DNA from: Paenibacillus whitsoniae
Lineage (GTDB): Bacteria; Bacillota; Bacilli; Paenibacillales; NBRC-103111
Assembly: GCF_003955665.1 (NCBI RefSeq)
Contig: NZ_RXHU01000031.1
Location: 1-57,744, forward strand
Length of the DNA: 57,744 nt
Direction: 5' to 3'
Under the pieces are notes generated by a model. It was given only the letters and a program-made list of their open reading frames with translations. It was not told the origin of the DNA and did not search any database. This document shows positions 18,070 to 26,040 of the stretch, piece after piece. The position numbers were made by a program, and so were the translations under genes. Positions within the stretch are counted from its first letter, which is position 1; each line of letters starts with the position of its first letter.

Positions 18070-19605
18070 TTGTCACTCTTTATGGGCTTAGATTTAGGCA
18101 CATCCGCTATCAAATGCATTCTTATCAACGATGAAGGCGCTGTCATTGATTCTTATTCCGTCTCCTATCCGCTTTCGCAACCAGAACCGGGATGGGCCGA
18201 GCAAGATCCGGAAGATTGGTGGCAGGCGACCGTCGCAAGCATCCGCGGTCTGCTCGAGCAGTCGCAAGTGCCCGTAGCCGACATCGCCGGCATCGGCTTC
18301 TCCGGCCAGATGCACGGCTCGGTTTTCCTGGACGAAGCGCAGCAGGTTATCCGGCCTGCGCTGCTCTGGTGCGACCAGCGCACAGCGGAGCAGTGCGCGT
18401 ACATCGAGGCGACCGTCGGCCAAGCCGAACTCGGCCGCCTCACGGGCAACCGGGCGCTCACCGGCTTCACCGCGCCCAAGCTGCTCTGGCTCCGGCAGCA
18501 TGAGCCGGAGCACTACGCCCGCGTTCGGCACCTGCTGCTGCCGAAGGACTACGTCAGGCTGCGCCTGACAGGTGCGTTCGGCATGGACATGGCCGACGCC
18601 AGCGGGACCTTGCTTCTGGACGTTGCGTCCAGAAGCTGGTCCAGCGCCGTCTGCGAGCGGTTGGACATCCCGCTCGCCTGGCTGCCGCCGCTCTACGAGA
18701 GCGGCGATATTGCCGGCCACCTGCTGCCGGAGGCGGCAGCCTTGACCGGCCTTGCCGCCGGTACCAAGGTCGTGGTCGGCGGCGGTGACCAAGCGTGCGG
18801 CGCCGTCGGTGTCGGCGTCGTCCGTTCTGGCATCGCCTCGGTCGCCCTCGGCACGTCCGGCGTCGTCTTCGTGCACGACGACACCTACCAAGTCGATGAA
18901 GCGTACCGGCTTCATTCGTTCTGCCACGGCGTGCCGGGCAAATGGCACCGTATGGGGGTCATGCTGGCCGCCGGTGGCTCGTTCCAGTGGTGGCGCAACC
19001 ATTTTGCCCAGGAGGAAATGGCCCGCGCCGAACGTGAAGGCAAGGACGTCTACGAAATTTTGACGGCCGATGCAGAGACAGCGCCGCTGGGCAGCGAAGG
19101 ACTGCTGTTCTTACCGTACTTGTCCGGCGAGCGTACACCGCATCCGGACCCTAAAGCCCGCGGCGCTTTCATCGGGCTGAATCTGCGCCATGGCAAAGCG
19201 CATCTGACGCGCGCACTGCTGGAAGGCATCACTTTCGGGCTGCGCGACTCCCTGGAACTGATTCGCGCCTCCGGCATTGAAGTGAGCGAGCTGCGCGTCA
19301 ATGGCGGCGGCGCTAAGAGCCCGTTCTGGCGGCAAATGATCGCCGATATTTTCGGCATTCCTGTTGTGACAGTCAACTCGACGGACGGTCCGGCCTATGG
19401 CGCCGCAATTATGGCTGCTTCCGGCGTACTGAACCGAGACATCACTGAGCTCTGCGACGCTTGGATTCAGGTGACAAGCCGCACGGAACCGAATCCCGCG
19501 AATCAAGCTAAATATGAAGTATATTACGAACTGTTCCGCGGCCTTTACGGCACGCTGCAGGGCACGTTCCACAAGCTCAGCGACTTGGCGGAGCACGCTG
19601 AATAA
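18070..19605 (+). CDS. xylB: Xylulokinase (FGGY carbohydrate kinase)
   Basis: FGGY kinase of 511 residues. The N-terminal ATPase motif GLDLGTSAIKCILI, the catalytic-region GFSGQMHGSVFLD (Q-M-H is the xylulokinase form), the FGGY signature part LLFLPYLSGERTPHPDP and the C-terminal VNGGGAKSPFWRQMIADIFG are all present. It phosphorylates D-xylulose to feed the pentose phosphate pathway. TTG at 18070 is the start, six bases after AGGAGGA. The middle of the gene (about 18.2-19.0 kb) is visibly richer in G and C than its neighbours. Unusually, xylA and xylR are not beside it. Confidence 0.92.
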   Translation: MSLFMGLDLGTSAIKCILINDEGAVIDSYSVSYPLSQPEPGWAEQDPEDWWQATVASIRGLLEQSQVPVADIAGIGFSGQMHGSVFLDEAQQVIRPALLWCDQRTAEQCAYIEATVGQAELGRLTGNRALTGFTAPKLLWLRQHEPEHYARVRHLLLPKDYVRLRLTGAFGMDMADASGTLLLDVASRSWSSAVCERLDIPLAWLPPLYESGDIAGHLLPEAAALTGLAAGTKVVVGGGDQACGAVGVGVVRSGIASVALGTSGVVFVHDDTYQVDEAYRLHSFCHGVPGKWHRMGVMLAAGGSFQWWRNHFAQEEMARAEREGKDVYEILTADAETAPLGSEGLLFLPYLSGERTPHPDPKARGAFIGLNLRHGKAHLTRALLEGITFGLRDSLELIRASGIEVSELRVNGGGAKSPFWRQMIADIFGIPVVTVNSTDGPAYGAAIMAASGVLNRDITELCDAWIQVTSRTEPNPANQAKYEVYYELFRGLYGTLQGTFHKLSDLAEHAE

Positions 19606-19607
19606 AT

Positions 19608-19652
19608 AAAAAAGAGGTTGATCAGGGAATTATCCTGTTCAACCTCTTTTTT
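19608..19652. terminator. Terminator shared by xylB and 6S RNA gene
   Basis: AAAAAGAGGTTGATCAGGG pairs with CCTGTTCAACCTCTTTTTT. Runs of A and T on both sides make it work in either direction, ending xylB on the plus strand and the 6S RNA transcript on the minus strand. Confidence 0.9.
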
Positions 19653-19654
19653 AT

Positions 19655-19846
19655 ACGAAGAAACCCGCGCATGCCGTCCGGTTTTGGTGCTTCAAACCCG
19701 CTCTCGCAGGTGGGTGTCCGCAGAAGCGCATTTGAGGTCCCTTTTCGAGGGCATGTCAGCCGCGCTTCAATATAGGTCTCCCTAGAAACAGTCATTGGTT
19801 TAAAACAACTGAAAACCGTTACGTACACCGCAGGATTCTTCTGTGT
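19655..19846 (-). ncRNA. ssrS: 6S RNA (SsrS/BsrA type)
   Basis: About 190 nucleotides transcribed on the minus strand from a consensus promoter (-35 TTGATT at 19876-19881, 17-base spacer, TATAAT at 19853-19858). The ends form a closing helix: GAAGAATCCTGCG (19829-19841) pairs with CGCGGGTTTCTTC (19657-19669) with one mismatch. Inside, AACGGTTTT can pair with AAAACCG, the 3' half holds GACACCCACCTGC and GAAGCACC, as seen in 6S RNAs, and an apical hairpin GAAGCGC/GCGCTTC is present. 6S RNA mimics an open promoter and binds sigma-A RNA polymerase. A 68-codon frame over it has no conserved features and is not taken as a gene. A covariance-model search is needed for proof. Confidence 0.78.
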
Positions 19847-19852
19847 AGTCTC

Positions 19853-19881
19853 ATTATAGATCCAACCGGGCTAAGAATCAA
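19853..19881 (-). promoter_or_regulatory. Promoter of 6S RNA
   Basis: Minus strand TTGATT (19876-19881), exactly 17 bases, TATAAT (19853-19858). A near-consensus sigma-A promoter that begins 10 bases beyond the yesL-like stop. Confidence 0.8.
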
Positions 19882-19890
19882 CCGGTAGGA

Positions 19891-20757
19891 TTAGTTTCTA
19901 TTGTTGTCATTCTCTTCTTTTTTATGCACGTTGGCATCAACAATGTCAGCATCGGCCTTCTCAATGGCGTCAACGTCGCGGTCTTGCCCTGCTTCCGCTT
20001 CTGCCGCCTCAGCTTCCGCTTCCGCTAGCCGCTGCTGTTCTTTCTCCTCCAGCTCCTGCTGCTTCATTTGCAGCTTCGTAAAGCTGCGGTTAAACTGCCA
20101 GAAGGAGAAGGCCGCCACAATACTGCCCATGAAAAAGACGACGAGAAAGAAATTGAACTTCGTCAAGCAAATCCACAAGATCACGCCGTTGCAGCTCAGC
20201 AGCACAATCGAGTTGATCGGATTGCCAATCGAAATCAGAACGGAGTTCTTGATGATTTGGAAAATTTTCATATGCAGATGAACAATAATCGAAAAGAAAT
20301 TAAACAGCGAGATGATCATAATAATTGTGAAAGCGATGAACAGTATCGCCAAAATTTTCAGCGAATTGCCCTGCTTTAAATAAAAGAAGTAATTTACGCT
20401 AATAATCGTGAAAACAAGTACATAAAAGATTCCGCCAATCATACTCTGCACATAGTTTTCCTTATAACCGCGGAAAAACGTTTTGAGCAGTGGAACATCC
20501 TCTTCGCCCGTTACCCACTTCCTTGCAACCGCGAACATCGCTGTTGTTGCGGGAAAAAACGTAAATGGCGTCAACACACCGATAGGCAACAGCATCGTTT
20601 TAAGAGCATCCGGATGCTCATTCATGCTAACAAGCCCCATAAAAAATAAAAAGAACACCGGTATCGAACAAATGATCCACAGCAGATTAATAACCGAGAA
20701 TCGCATAATCCATTCGGATATTTTGTATAATCCACCCATTACACCTTTAAATTCCAA
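19891..20757 (-). CDS. YesL-family (DUF624) membrane protein with charged tail
   Basis: Protein of 288 residues. It starts MEFKGVMGGLYKISEWIMRF, typical for YesL, and has about six membrane helices up to residue 225. The last 60 residues form a long charged segment rich in Glu, Ala, Asp and Lys (ELEEKEQQRLAEAEAEAAEA) that most YesL proteins lack. TTG at 20757 is the start because AAAGGAGG lies seven bases upstream. YesL genes usually sit with carbohydrate ABC transporters and two-component systems; here it is alone. Function is unknown. Confidence 0.82.
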   Translation of the reverse strand: MEFKGVMGGLYKISEWIMRFSVINLLWIICSIPVFFLFFMGLVSMNEHPDALKTMLLPIGVLTPFTFFPATTAMFAVARKWVTGEEDVPLLKTFFRGYKENYVQSMIGGIFYVLVFTIISVNYFFYLKQGNSLKILAILFIAFTIIMIISLFNFFSIIVHLHMKIFQIIKNSVLISIGNPINSIVLLSCNGVILWICLTKFNFFLVVFFMGSIVAAFSFWQFNRSFTKLQMKQQELEEKEQQRLAEAEAEAAEAEAGQDRDVDAIEKADADIVDANVHKKEENDNNRN

Positions 20758-20907
20758 ACTTCTTCCTCCTTTAAGCGTTTCCATTCCGGAAAACTTTCTA
20801 CGTTGTAACGAATCGATTATGTGCAGACTTGTCCTATTTGCCTTACGTATCATTATAGCCTATTTTCGATCAGATAGGTAGACGTCTAGTCGTTCAAGGA
20901 TTTTTTA

Positions 20908-20916
20908 CATAGGATA
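20908..20916 (+). promoter_or_regulatory. Sporulation sigma -10-like element before yjcZ
   Basis: CATAGGATA fits the sigma-K/sigma-E -10 pattern CATANNNTA, 48 bases before the yjcZ-like start. No clear -35 partner, so this is only suggestive; a mother-cell promoter would suit a YjcZ-type gene. Confidence 0.3.
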
Positions 20917-20964
20917 TATTGTTTAGTCGCACTACCCCCACATCTTAATCAGGAGGTTGATATT

Positions 20965-21051
20965 ATGTCTTATGCACACGGAAATACTGCAGCAGCTGTT
21001 TTGGTACTCTTTATCTTACTCGTGATCATCACTAGCGCTTTCGTATTCTAG
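20965..21051 (+). CDS. YjcZ-family small sporulation protein
   Basis: A 28-residue protein, below the size most gene finders accept. It begins MSYAHGNTAAAVLVLFILLV and ends in a hydrophobic ITSAFVF, giving one membrane helix after a short polar start. This is the pattern of the YjcZ/YczN small proteins found in spores of Bacillales. AGGAGGTTGATATT before the ATG is an excellent ribosome site, and a strong terminator follows, so it is a complete transcription unit. Confidence 0.85.
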   Translation: MSYAHGNTAAAVLVLFILLVIITSAFVF

Positions 21052-21065
21052 TTTACCAAATAATA

Positions 21066-21106
21066 GGAAGAAGGCGGAGATCTTCGGATCTCCGCCTTCT
21101 CGTTTC
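21066..21106. terminator. Strong terminator with UUCG tetraloop
   Basis: AGAAGGCGGAGATC pairs perfectly over 14 bases with GATCTCCGCCTTCT around a TTCG loop. It lies between the yjcZ-like gene and the convergent cshA gene and can stop both. Confidence 0.88.
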
Positions 21107-21111
21107 AAAGC

Positions 21112-22701
21112 TTATTTGCTTACAAGCGTATCTTCACTCTTGCGCGGCGCTCTGGAGCGGTCGCGGTTGCCAGAGTAGTTGCTGCCGTATTCACGGTTTT
21201 TGGAGTAAGAGCTGCCGCCGCCTTCACGGCTGCCGTACTCGCGGTTTCCGTCTTTACGCGGATAACGGGAACCAGAACCCCCGGAGCCGTAACCGCCTTG
21301 ACGACGGTCGCCAGAACCGGAACCGTAGTTACCGCCTACGCGGCGACCGGAACTGCGCACATCGAATTTTTTCTTTCTTGCGCGGATCGGATCTTCCGGT
21401 GTAAGCTCGATCACGAGATCTTTCTTGTCGCCAGTCAGCAGTTTCATTGCTGCAGCAAGCAAGTTCACGGAATCATATTGCTCTAACAGTTGAATTGCGA
21501 GGCCTTTAAATTCGGAGTGCTCTTCTTTTTGAAGAAGGTCCAGAATACGCTCAGCCGTCAATTTTTGTTTGCCTTCAATCGCTTCCGCCAAGCTAGGCAG
21601 AGGTTTTTTGTTGATTTTGTGACGCGTAACTTTCTCGATAAAGTGCAGATGGTCGATTTCACGAGGCGTCACGAACGTCCAAGCCGTACCTTCTTTACCC
21701 GCGCGGCCCGTACGACCGATCCGGTGTACATAGCTTTCAGGGTCTTGCGGAAGGTCAAAGTTGATAACGTGGGTTACGCCGGATACATCGAGACCGCGCG
21801 CCGCAACATCGGTCGCAACCAGGACGTCGATGCTGCCGTCACGGAACTTACGCATAACATTGTCACGTTGATTCTGAGACAAGTCGCCATGCAAGCCTTC
21901 TGCCGCATAGCCTCTCTTTTGCAGCGCTTCAGACAATTCATCAACACGGCGTTTTGTACGACCGAATACGATCGCAAGATCAGGCGCTTCCATGTCGATC
22001 AGACGGCTTAACGCTTCAAATTTTTGCTTCTCGTGCAATTCAATGTAAGCTTGCTCGATGGTCGGCGCGCTCACTTGTTTCGGAATAACGGAGACGTGCT
22101 CCGGATTGCGAAGGAATTGCTGTGCAAGACGTTGAATGTTCGCAGGCATGGTTGCGGAGAACAGCATCGTATGACGCTCTTCCGGCACCAGCTTCAAGAT
22201 GGATTGGATGTCATCCATGAAGCCCATATCCAGCATTTCATCCGCTTCGTCCAAAATAACCGTCTGAACATCGTCGAGTTTAATCGTTTTGCGGTTGATA
22301 TGGTCAAGCAATCGACCAGGCGTACCGATGATGATTTGCGGTTTCTTTTTCAGTGCGCGAATTTGTTTGACGATATCCTGTCCGCCGTAAATCGGCAAGG
22401 AACGGATGCCTTTGAAACGGCCGAGCTTTTCGATCTCTTCCGCAACCTGGATGGCAAGCTCCCGTGTCGGACACATAATTAAAGCAGAAATGCGCTCTTC
22501 TTTAATGTTAATTTTGTTGACCAGCGGAATGCCAAATGCCGCCGTTTTCCCGGTACCGGTCTGGGCTTGACCGATGAGGTCGCGTCCTTCCATAGCTAGC
22601 GGAATCGTTTTTTCTTGGATTGGTGTGGATTCTTCAAACCCCATCTCCGTGATCGCGCGCAATACTGATGAGTCTAAACCAAACTCTTGAAATGTTTTCA
22701 A
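21112..22701 (-). CDS. cshA: DEAD-box ATP-dependent RNA helicase CshA
   Basis: RNA helicase of 529 residues. Core motifs: Q-motif with GFEESTPIQ, motif I AQTGTGKT (46-53), DEAD (151-154), SAT (182-184), and in the second domain the [11 protein letters not shown] and [10 protein letters not shown] motifs. A C-terminal extension includes the RNA-binding-like basic region and a Gly/Arg/Ser/Tyr-rich tail ([15 protein letters not shown] and repeats of REYGS). CshA works in mRNA decay and ribosome assembly, especially in the cold. TTG is the start codon, after AAAAGGAG. A leader of about 150 bases precedes it. Confidence 0.94.
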   Translation of the reverse strand: MKTFQEFGLDSSVLRAITEMGFEESTPIQEKTIPLAMEGRDLIGQAQTGTGKTAAFGIPLVNKINIKEERISALIMCPTRELAIQVAEEIEKLGRFKGIRSLPIYGGQDIVKQIRALKKKPQIIIGTPGRLLDHINRKTIKLDDVQTVILDEADEMLDMGFMDDIQSILKLVPEERHTMLFSATMPANIQRLAQQFLRNPEHVSVIPKQVSAPTIEQAYIELHEKQKFEALSRLIDMEAPDLAIVFGRTKRRVDELSEALQKRGYAAEGLHGDLSQNQRDNVMRKFRDGSIDVLVATDVAARGLDVSGVTHVINFDLPQDPESYVHRIGRTGRAGKEGTAWTFVTPREIDHLHFIEKVTRHKINKKPLPSLAEAIEGKQKLTAERILDLLQKEEHSEFKGLAIQLLEQYDSVNLLAAAMKLLTGDKKDLVIELTPEDPIRARKKKFDVRSSGRRVGGNYGSGSGDRRQGGYGSGGSGSRYPRKDGNREYGSREGGGSSYSKNREYGSNYSGNRDRSRAPRKSEDTLVSK

Positions 22702-22866
22702 ATAAATTCAATCTCCTTTTGTACAGGGCAGGCTAATGCCTTGTATCTTTTTTACCCTTAAGTACGACTTCCTATCCTTCTCTATAGTTTCATTGTGGAA
22801 TTCACTTTCGATTACAAATCTTCCATGATCCAACAGGCCGTCCTTAAGAACATCTAAAATATTATA
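22702..22866 (-). promoter_or_regulatory. Promoter (-10) and long leader of cshA
   Basis: On the minus strand TATAAT (22861-22866) without an evident -35 partner is followed by about 150 bases of leader before the cshA start. Long leaders are common for cold-induced helicase genes, but no known RNA motif was recognised here. The remaining bases up to 22989 hold no gene. Confidence 0.4.
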
Positions 22867-22989
22867 GCACAACTGAAATACACATTACCAGTGGCTTCTT
22901 TCTTAACTGGGAAACGAAACCGAATGAATAAGTGAAACGTAGTAAAGGGGAGAACAATAAAACGGAACGAGTAAGGGAGAGTTAGCGCC

Positions 22990-23526
22990 ATGTCGATTTT
23001 CAAACGTGTCAGCAATATCATTAGAAGTAATAAAGAAGTCCCCGCGCCTGCGCAGTCCGGCAGTCCGCTTGAAGATGCCCGCGTAGGCGATATTATGAAT
23101 GTCGATCTTGAAGAGTATGTGATCACTGGGAAAGTCATTTATTTCGACCGTGGGTTTGCTCCGCACCGCTACGCCTATTATTTGCAGAGCGGTAAAAACA
23201 TGCAGTGCTTGATTGTGGAGAAGGGACGCACGCTTGACTGCTTCCTGTGCGGATTCCTGGAGGGCGCGCTGGATGACCCGAACGATGTGCCGACGACGCT
23301 CAATTTGGATGACGACGCGACGTTTGAACTGGAATTCCACCGTAGCGACGTAACCCGTACGGAAGGAAATACGGATTTCCGCAGCGGTGACGATGTTATT
23401 TTCTGGCGCTATTTTGGACCTGACCAGCGCTTCTTCTTCCTGCAATGGCAAGACGGCAAGTTTGTGGCGATGGAAGGCGAGCGCACACCGGGCAATCAGA
23501 TCAAATTTTTAAAATCGACGCTTTAA
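22990..23526 (+). CDS. DUF4178-domain protein
   Basis: Protein of 178 residues, cytoplasmic by sequence. The body (DARVGDIMNVDLEEYVITGK, then FAPHRYAYYLQSG, then a beta-rich end with RYFGPDQRFFFLQWQDGKF) matches DUF4178. The family is small, of unknown function, and in Bacillales is usually found with DUF4247, DUF350 and sometimes spermidine-pathway genes. Here it is followed after 52 bases by the DUF4247 lipoprotein gene; the other partners are missing. The ATG follows AAGGGAGAG. Confidence 0.8.
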   Translation: MSIFKRVSNIIRSNKEVPAPAQSGSPLEDARVGDIMNVDLEEYVITGKVIYFDRGFAPHRYAYYLQSGKNMQCLIVEKGRTLDCFLCGFLEGALDDPNDVPTTLNLDDDATFELEFHRSDVTRTEGNTDFRSGDDVIFWRYFGPDQRFFFLQWQDGKFVAMEGERTPGNQIKFLKSTL

Positions 23527-23578
23527 TTACCTTATGCTAGGACCGAATATCATGTTCCGGAAAGGAGAAATCGCGACT

Positions 23579-24256
23579 ATGATGAAGAAATGGACGACAT
23601 GGATTTCCTTTCTGTTGATCATTGCACTTCTCACCGCTTGCGGCGCGGACGCCGGAAAATACGTCAGAGACGAATACCCGCTCGTCAGTGTAGACGGCAA
23701 GGGAACGAATATGTCTAAAGTCTACGAAGTGGACGGGAAGAAAGTCCCGGCGGTTGCCGCCGAACTGGCAGCCAAAGAATCCCCCAAAGAAAAGAGCAAG
23801 GAATCGGAAGACCAGATGTTCCTTGTATATAACGATAAAGTGATCAATTTGCAAAAAGATCCGAGCAACGACAGCAATACCCTCGTGCAGATCGATTCCA
23901 TTGAGTACGCCAAATCGCATTATGACTCATCCTTTCTACAAGGCTACTTGACGGCGACGCTGCTGCAATCGATCTTCGGGAGCGGCTGGAACAACAACCG
24001 CGGCAGTTCGTATGATTACCGCGGCTACACCAAATCACCGTCCTACACCGCTACGCCATCCACAGACACCTCCACCGCCAAAAAGCCGACGACGTCGGAC
24101 CGGACGGGGAGTTTTACCAGCGGAGCCGCGAATCCAAGTTCGGGCAGCTCGTCAACGACTCGTAAGAACGACGGTTCCACACCGAATAAGGTGACGAAGC
24201 CTTCTGCAAGCAAGCCGACCACTTCCAAGAAAACAGGATCGTTCAAGCGCCGGTAA
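23579..24256 (+). CDS. DUF4247 lipoprotein
   Basis: Lipoprotein of 225 residues. A signal peptide ends in the lipobox LLTAC, so the mature protein begins at that Cys and sits on the outer face of the membrane. The conserved part includes VSVDGKGTNMSKVYEVDGK, VAAELAAKESPKE and the signature MFLVYNDKVINLQKDP, then YAKSHYDSSFLQGYLTATLL. The last 85 residues are low complexity, rich in Ser, Thr, Pro and Lys. The start at 23579 follows AAAGGAG at slightly long range. Function unknown; paired with the DUF4178 gene upstream, which is the usual family context. Confidence 0.82.
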   Translation: MMKKWTTWISFLLIIALLTACGADAGKYVRDEYPLVSVDGKGTNMSKVYEVDGKKVPAVAAELAAKESPKEKSKESEDQMFLVYNDKVINLQKDPSNDSNTLVQIDSIEYAKSHYDSSFLQGYLTATLLQSIFGSGWNNNRGSSYDYRGYTKSPSYTATPSTDTSTAKKPTTSDRTGSFTSGAANPSSGSSSTTRKNDGSTPNKVTKPSASKPTTSKKTGSFKRR

Positions 24257-24268
24257 CGCGCTTCCGAC

Positions 24269-24308
24269 AAGCTGCTGTCCATTGCAATGGACACAGCTTT
24301 TTTCTTTT
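24269..24308 (+). terminator. Terminator after DUF4247 gene
   Basis: AAGCTGCTGTCCATT pairs with AATGGACACAGCTT, followed by TTTTTCTTTTT. Confidence 0.85.
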
Positions 24309-24340
24309 TCCAACTTTATCAACCATATGTTAATTAAATG

Positions 24341-24368
24341 TTGAAGTTTTCCTCAAATGAATTATACT
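24341..24368 (+). promoter_or_regulatory. Promoter of yitT-like gene
   Basis: TTGAAG (24341-24346), 16-base spacer, TATACT (24363-24368), 38 bases before the start codon. Confidence 0.5.
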
Positions 24369-24405
24369 TGCATTATGCTGCATACTATTTTAGAGGTGAT
24401 TTGGT

Positions 24406-25230
24406 TTGAAAAAAGCGCTGGATGCCGCAATCGTTCTAGTTGGCGCATGGCTTGTCGCAGTTGGCTTCAACCTGTTCTTGATTCCCCACCAACTGCTTAG
24501 CGGCGGGGTGTCCGGGATCGCGATGATCATCGGTTATTTTACAAATTTTAACATTGGCTTTCTTTATTTGTTCTTCAATATGCCGCTTATGATTTGGGGA
24601 CTGATTTCCATCGGTCGCCGATTTATTATGATCAGCGTCGTTTCGGTTATCTTGACCACTTGGATGATGCAAATTTTGCCTACGACGGCTGTCGCCAAGG
24701 AACCGATGTTGGCCGCGGTTTTCGGCGGCGTTCTCATCGGGATCGGCAGCGGAATTACGCTGCGCATCGGCGGCTCCAGCGGCGGCTTCGACATCGTCGG
24801 CTCCATTTTGACCCGAAAGTTCGATTTCCCGCTCGGTACGGTTTTATCCGCCATGAACGGTATCGTGATCCTAGCTCTCGGTTACTATAAAGACAATTGG
24901 GATCTTGCGCTTTTCTCCATGCTGGCGATCTATATCTCGGGCAAAGTTGTCGATACCGTACATATCCGGCATATTAAAGTGACCGCTTTTATTGTAACGA
25001 AGCATAAAGACCAGATTATCGAGCATCTTCTGCAAATTCCGCGCGGCGTCACCTTAATTAAAACAGAAGGCGCTTATACCAAACAGCAGCATGATATGTT
25101 GATGACCGTCACCACGCGCTATGAGCTGGCGGAGCTAAAACGAATTATCAAGCAAAGCGACCCGAAAGCGTTCGTCAATATCGTTGAAACGGCCGGTGTT
25201 GTCGGAGAATTTCGAAGACCGAAACATTAA
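24406..25230 (+). CDS. YitT-family membrane protein (DUF161-DUF2179)
   Basis: Protein of 274 residues: about five to six membrane helices forming the YitT (DUF161) part up to residue 190, with GVSGIAMIIGYF and RIGGSSGGFDIVGSIL, then a cytoplasmic DUF2179 domain (about 195-270) with FIVTKHKDQIIEHLLQI and RGVTLIKTEGAYTKQ. The family is widespread in Bacillota and of unknown function. The TTG start follows AGAGGTGAT. Single-gene unit with its own promoter. Confidence 0.9.
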   Translation: MKKALDAAIVLVGAWLVAVGFNLFLIPHQLLSGGVSGIAMIIGYFTNFNIGFLYLFFNMPLMIWGLISIGRRFIMISVVSVILTTWMMQILPTTAVAKEPMLAAVFGGVLIGIGSGITLRIGGSSGGFDIVGSILTRKFDFPLGTVLSAMNGIVILALGYYKDNWDLALFSMLAIYISGKVVDTVHIRHIKVTAFIVTKHKDQIIEHLLQIPRGVTLIKTEGAYTKQQHDMLMTVTTRYELAELKRIIKQSDPKAFVNIVETAGVVGEFRRPKH

Positions 25231-25360
25231 TTGCCGAAACGCCCCTTTATTCCAACTGGATTTGTGATATAATAAACGTAATTTCATATAGTTCTGGCTT
25301 TCAGCGATGTAATTCAGGCGTAGTTCTTATTCTAATCTCTCGATTGGAAGGGTGATGCTT

Positions 25361-25549
25361 GTGGAGACAGTCAAATTATCCAGGATTGTATTGAAATTAA
25401 CACCGGAGTTGTATCCTTCTCTTACCAGTTACGAACTGGAGTCGGAAATCGTACTGCAGTTTGGTATCGAATCGCTGGATGCCGAAGATGTTATGGAAAT
25501 TATTCAATTCAGTATTACCGAACACCATAAGGACGCCCTGTATCACTAG
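25361..25549 (+). CDS. Small uncharacterised protein, 62 residues
   Basis: I do not recognise this family. The protein is acidic and soluble, with predicted strand-helix-strand segments and the end FSITEHHKDALYH. A GGAAGGGTGAT ribosome site points to the GTG at 25361; an ATG at 25355 is an alternative. A TATAAT box lies near 25269, and a terminator overlaps the end of the gene, so it is a complete single-gene unit. Both signals support a real gene despite its size. Confidence 0.7.
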   Translation: METVKLSRIVLKLTPELYPSLTSYELESEIVLQFGIESLDAEDVMEIIQFSITEHHKDALYH

Positions 25550-25561
25550 GGTGTCTTTTTT
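25531..25561 (+). terminator. Terminator overlapping end of 62-residue gene
   Basis: GACGCCCT pairs with AGGGTGTC and is followed by six T residues. The stem begins inside the last codons of the gene. Confidence 0.8.
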
Positions 25562-25626
25562 GCGCCTATCGGCCAAAAAAATTATTAAGTTTGTAATAAA
25601 TAGGCTGTATAGATTTTACTCTAGGC

Positions 25627-25635
25627 GTGATATAA
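25627..25635 (+). promoter_or_regulatory. Extended -10 promoter of tatA
   Basis: TGATATAAT, an extended -10 (TGN-TATAAT) with no good -35, about 34 bases before the tatA start. Confidence 0.45.
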
Positions 25636-25668
25636 TGGACATATGATTAAATAATGGAGGTGTCTTGT

Positions 25669-25896
25669 ATGGGGGCTTTATCTCCTTGGCACATCATTCT
25701 CGTCGCGATTGTTGCCCTGCTGTTGTTCGGGCCGAATAAACTTCCAGAGCTTGGCCGGGGTTTCGGCAAAATGTTTCGGGAATTCAAAGACGCTACAAAC
25801 TCAAATGGCGGCAATTCAACAGCTGAAGAACTGCCTGCTCAATCTCGCAAAGAAATCAATCCTGACGTCGCAAGCCCGGCTGCACAGGACAAGTAA
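25669..25896 (+). CDS. tatA: Twin-arginine translocase subunit TatA
   Basis: Protein of 75 residues: one N-terminal membrane helix (ALSPWHIILVAIVALLLFG), the hinge GPNKLPELGRGFGK, an amphipathic helix and a short polar tail. This is the TatA/E pore-forming component that moves folded proteins with RR signal peptides across the membrane. The ATG at 25669 follows GGAGGTGT; an in-frame codon 15 bases earlier overlaps the ribosome site. tatC is not adjacent, so it must be elsewhere. Confidence 0.93.
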   Translation: MGALSPWHIILVAIVALLLFGPNKLPELGRGFGKMFREFKDATNSNGGNSTAEELPAQSRKEINPDVASPAAQDK

Positions 25897-25903
25897 TCCA
25901 AAG

Positions 25904-25938
25904 ACACCTGAAGGCGAATCGCTTTCAGGTGTTTTTTT
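25904..25938 (+). terminator. Terminator after tatA
   Basis: ACACCTGAA pairs with TTCAGGTGT around a short loop containing AGGCGAATCGCT, followed by seven T residues. Confidence 0.9.
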
Positions 25939-26040
25939 CTGCAAAATTTTACAATCCTCTACAAATTCCCTCTGTGCGTAATTTCAAGCTTGGCTTATAA
26001 TGAAAGCTAGAAACAAAGATTGGAGAGGACTCATCACACC

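Noticed and set aside
18094..19002. Open frame of 302 codons on the minus strand
   Set aside because: Antisense to xylB in a G+C-rich part, where long opposite frames arise by codon bias; composition rich in Arg, Ala and Gly with no motif.
19622..19828. Possible 68-residue protein on the minus strand
   Set aside because: The region folds and is promoted as a 6S RNA; the frame runs into the terminator and has no conserved features.
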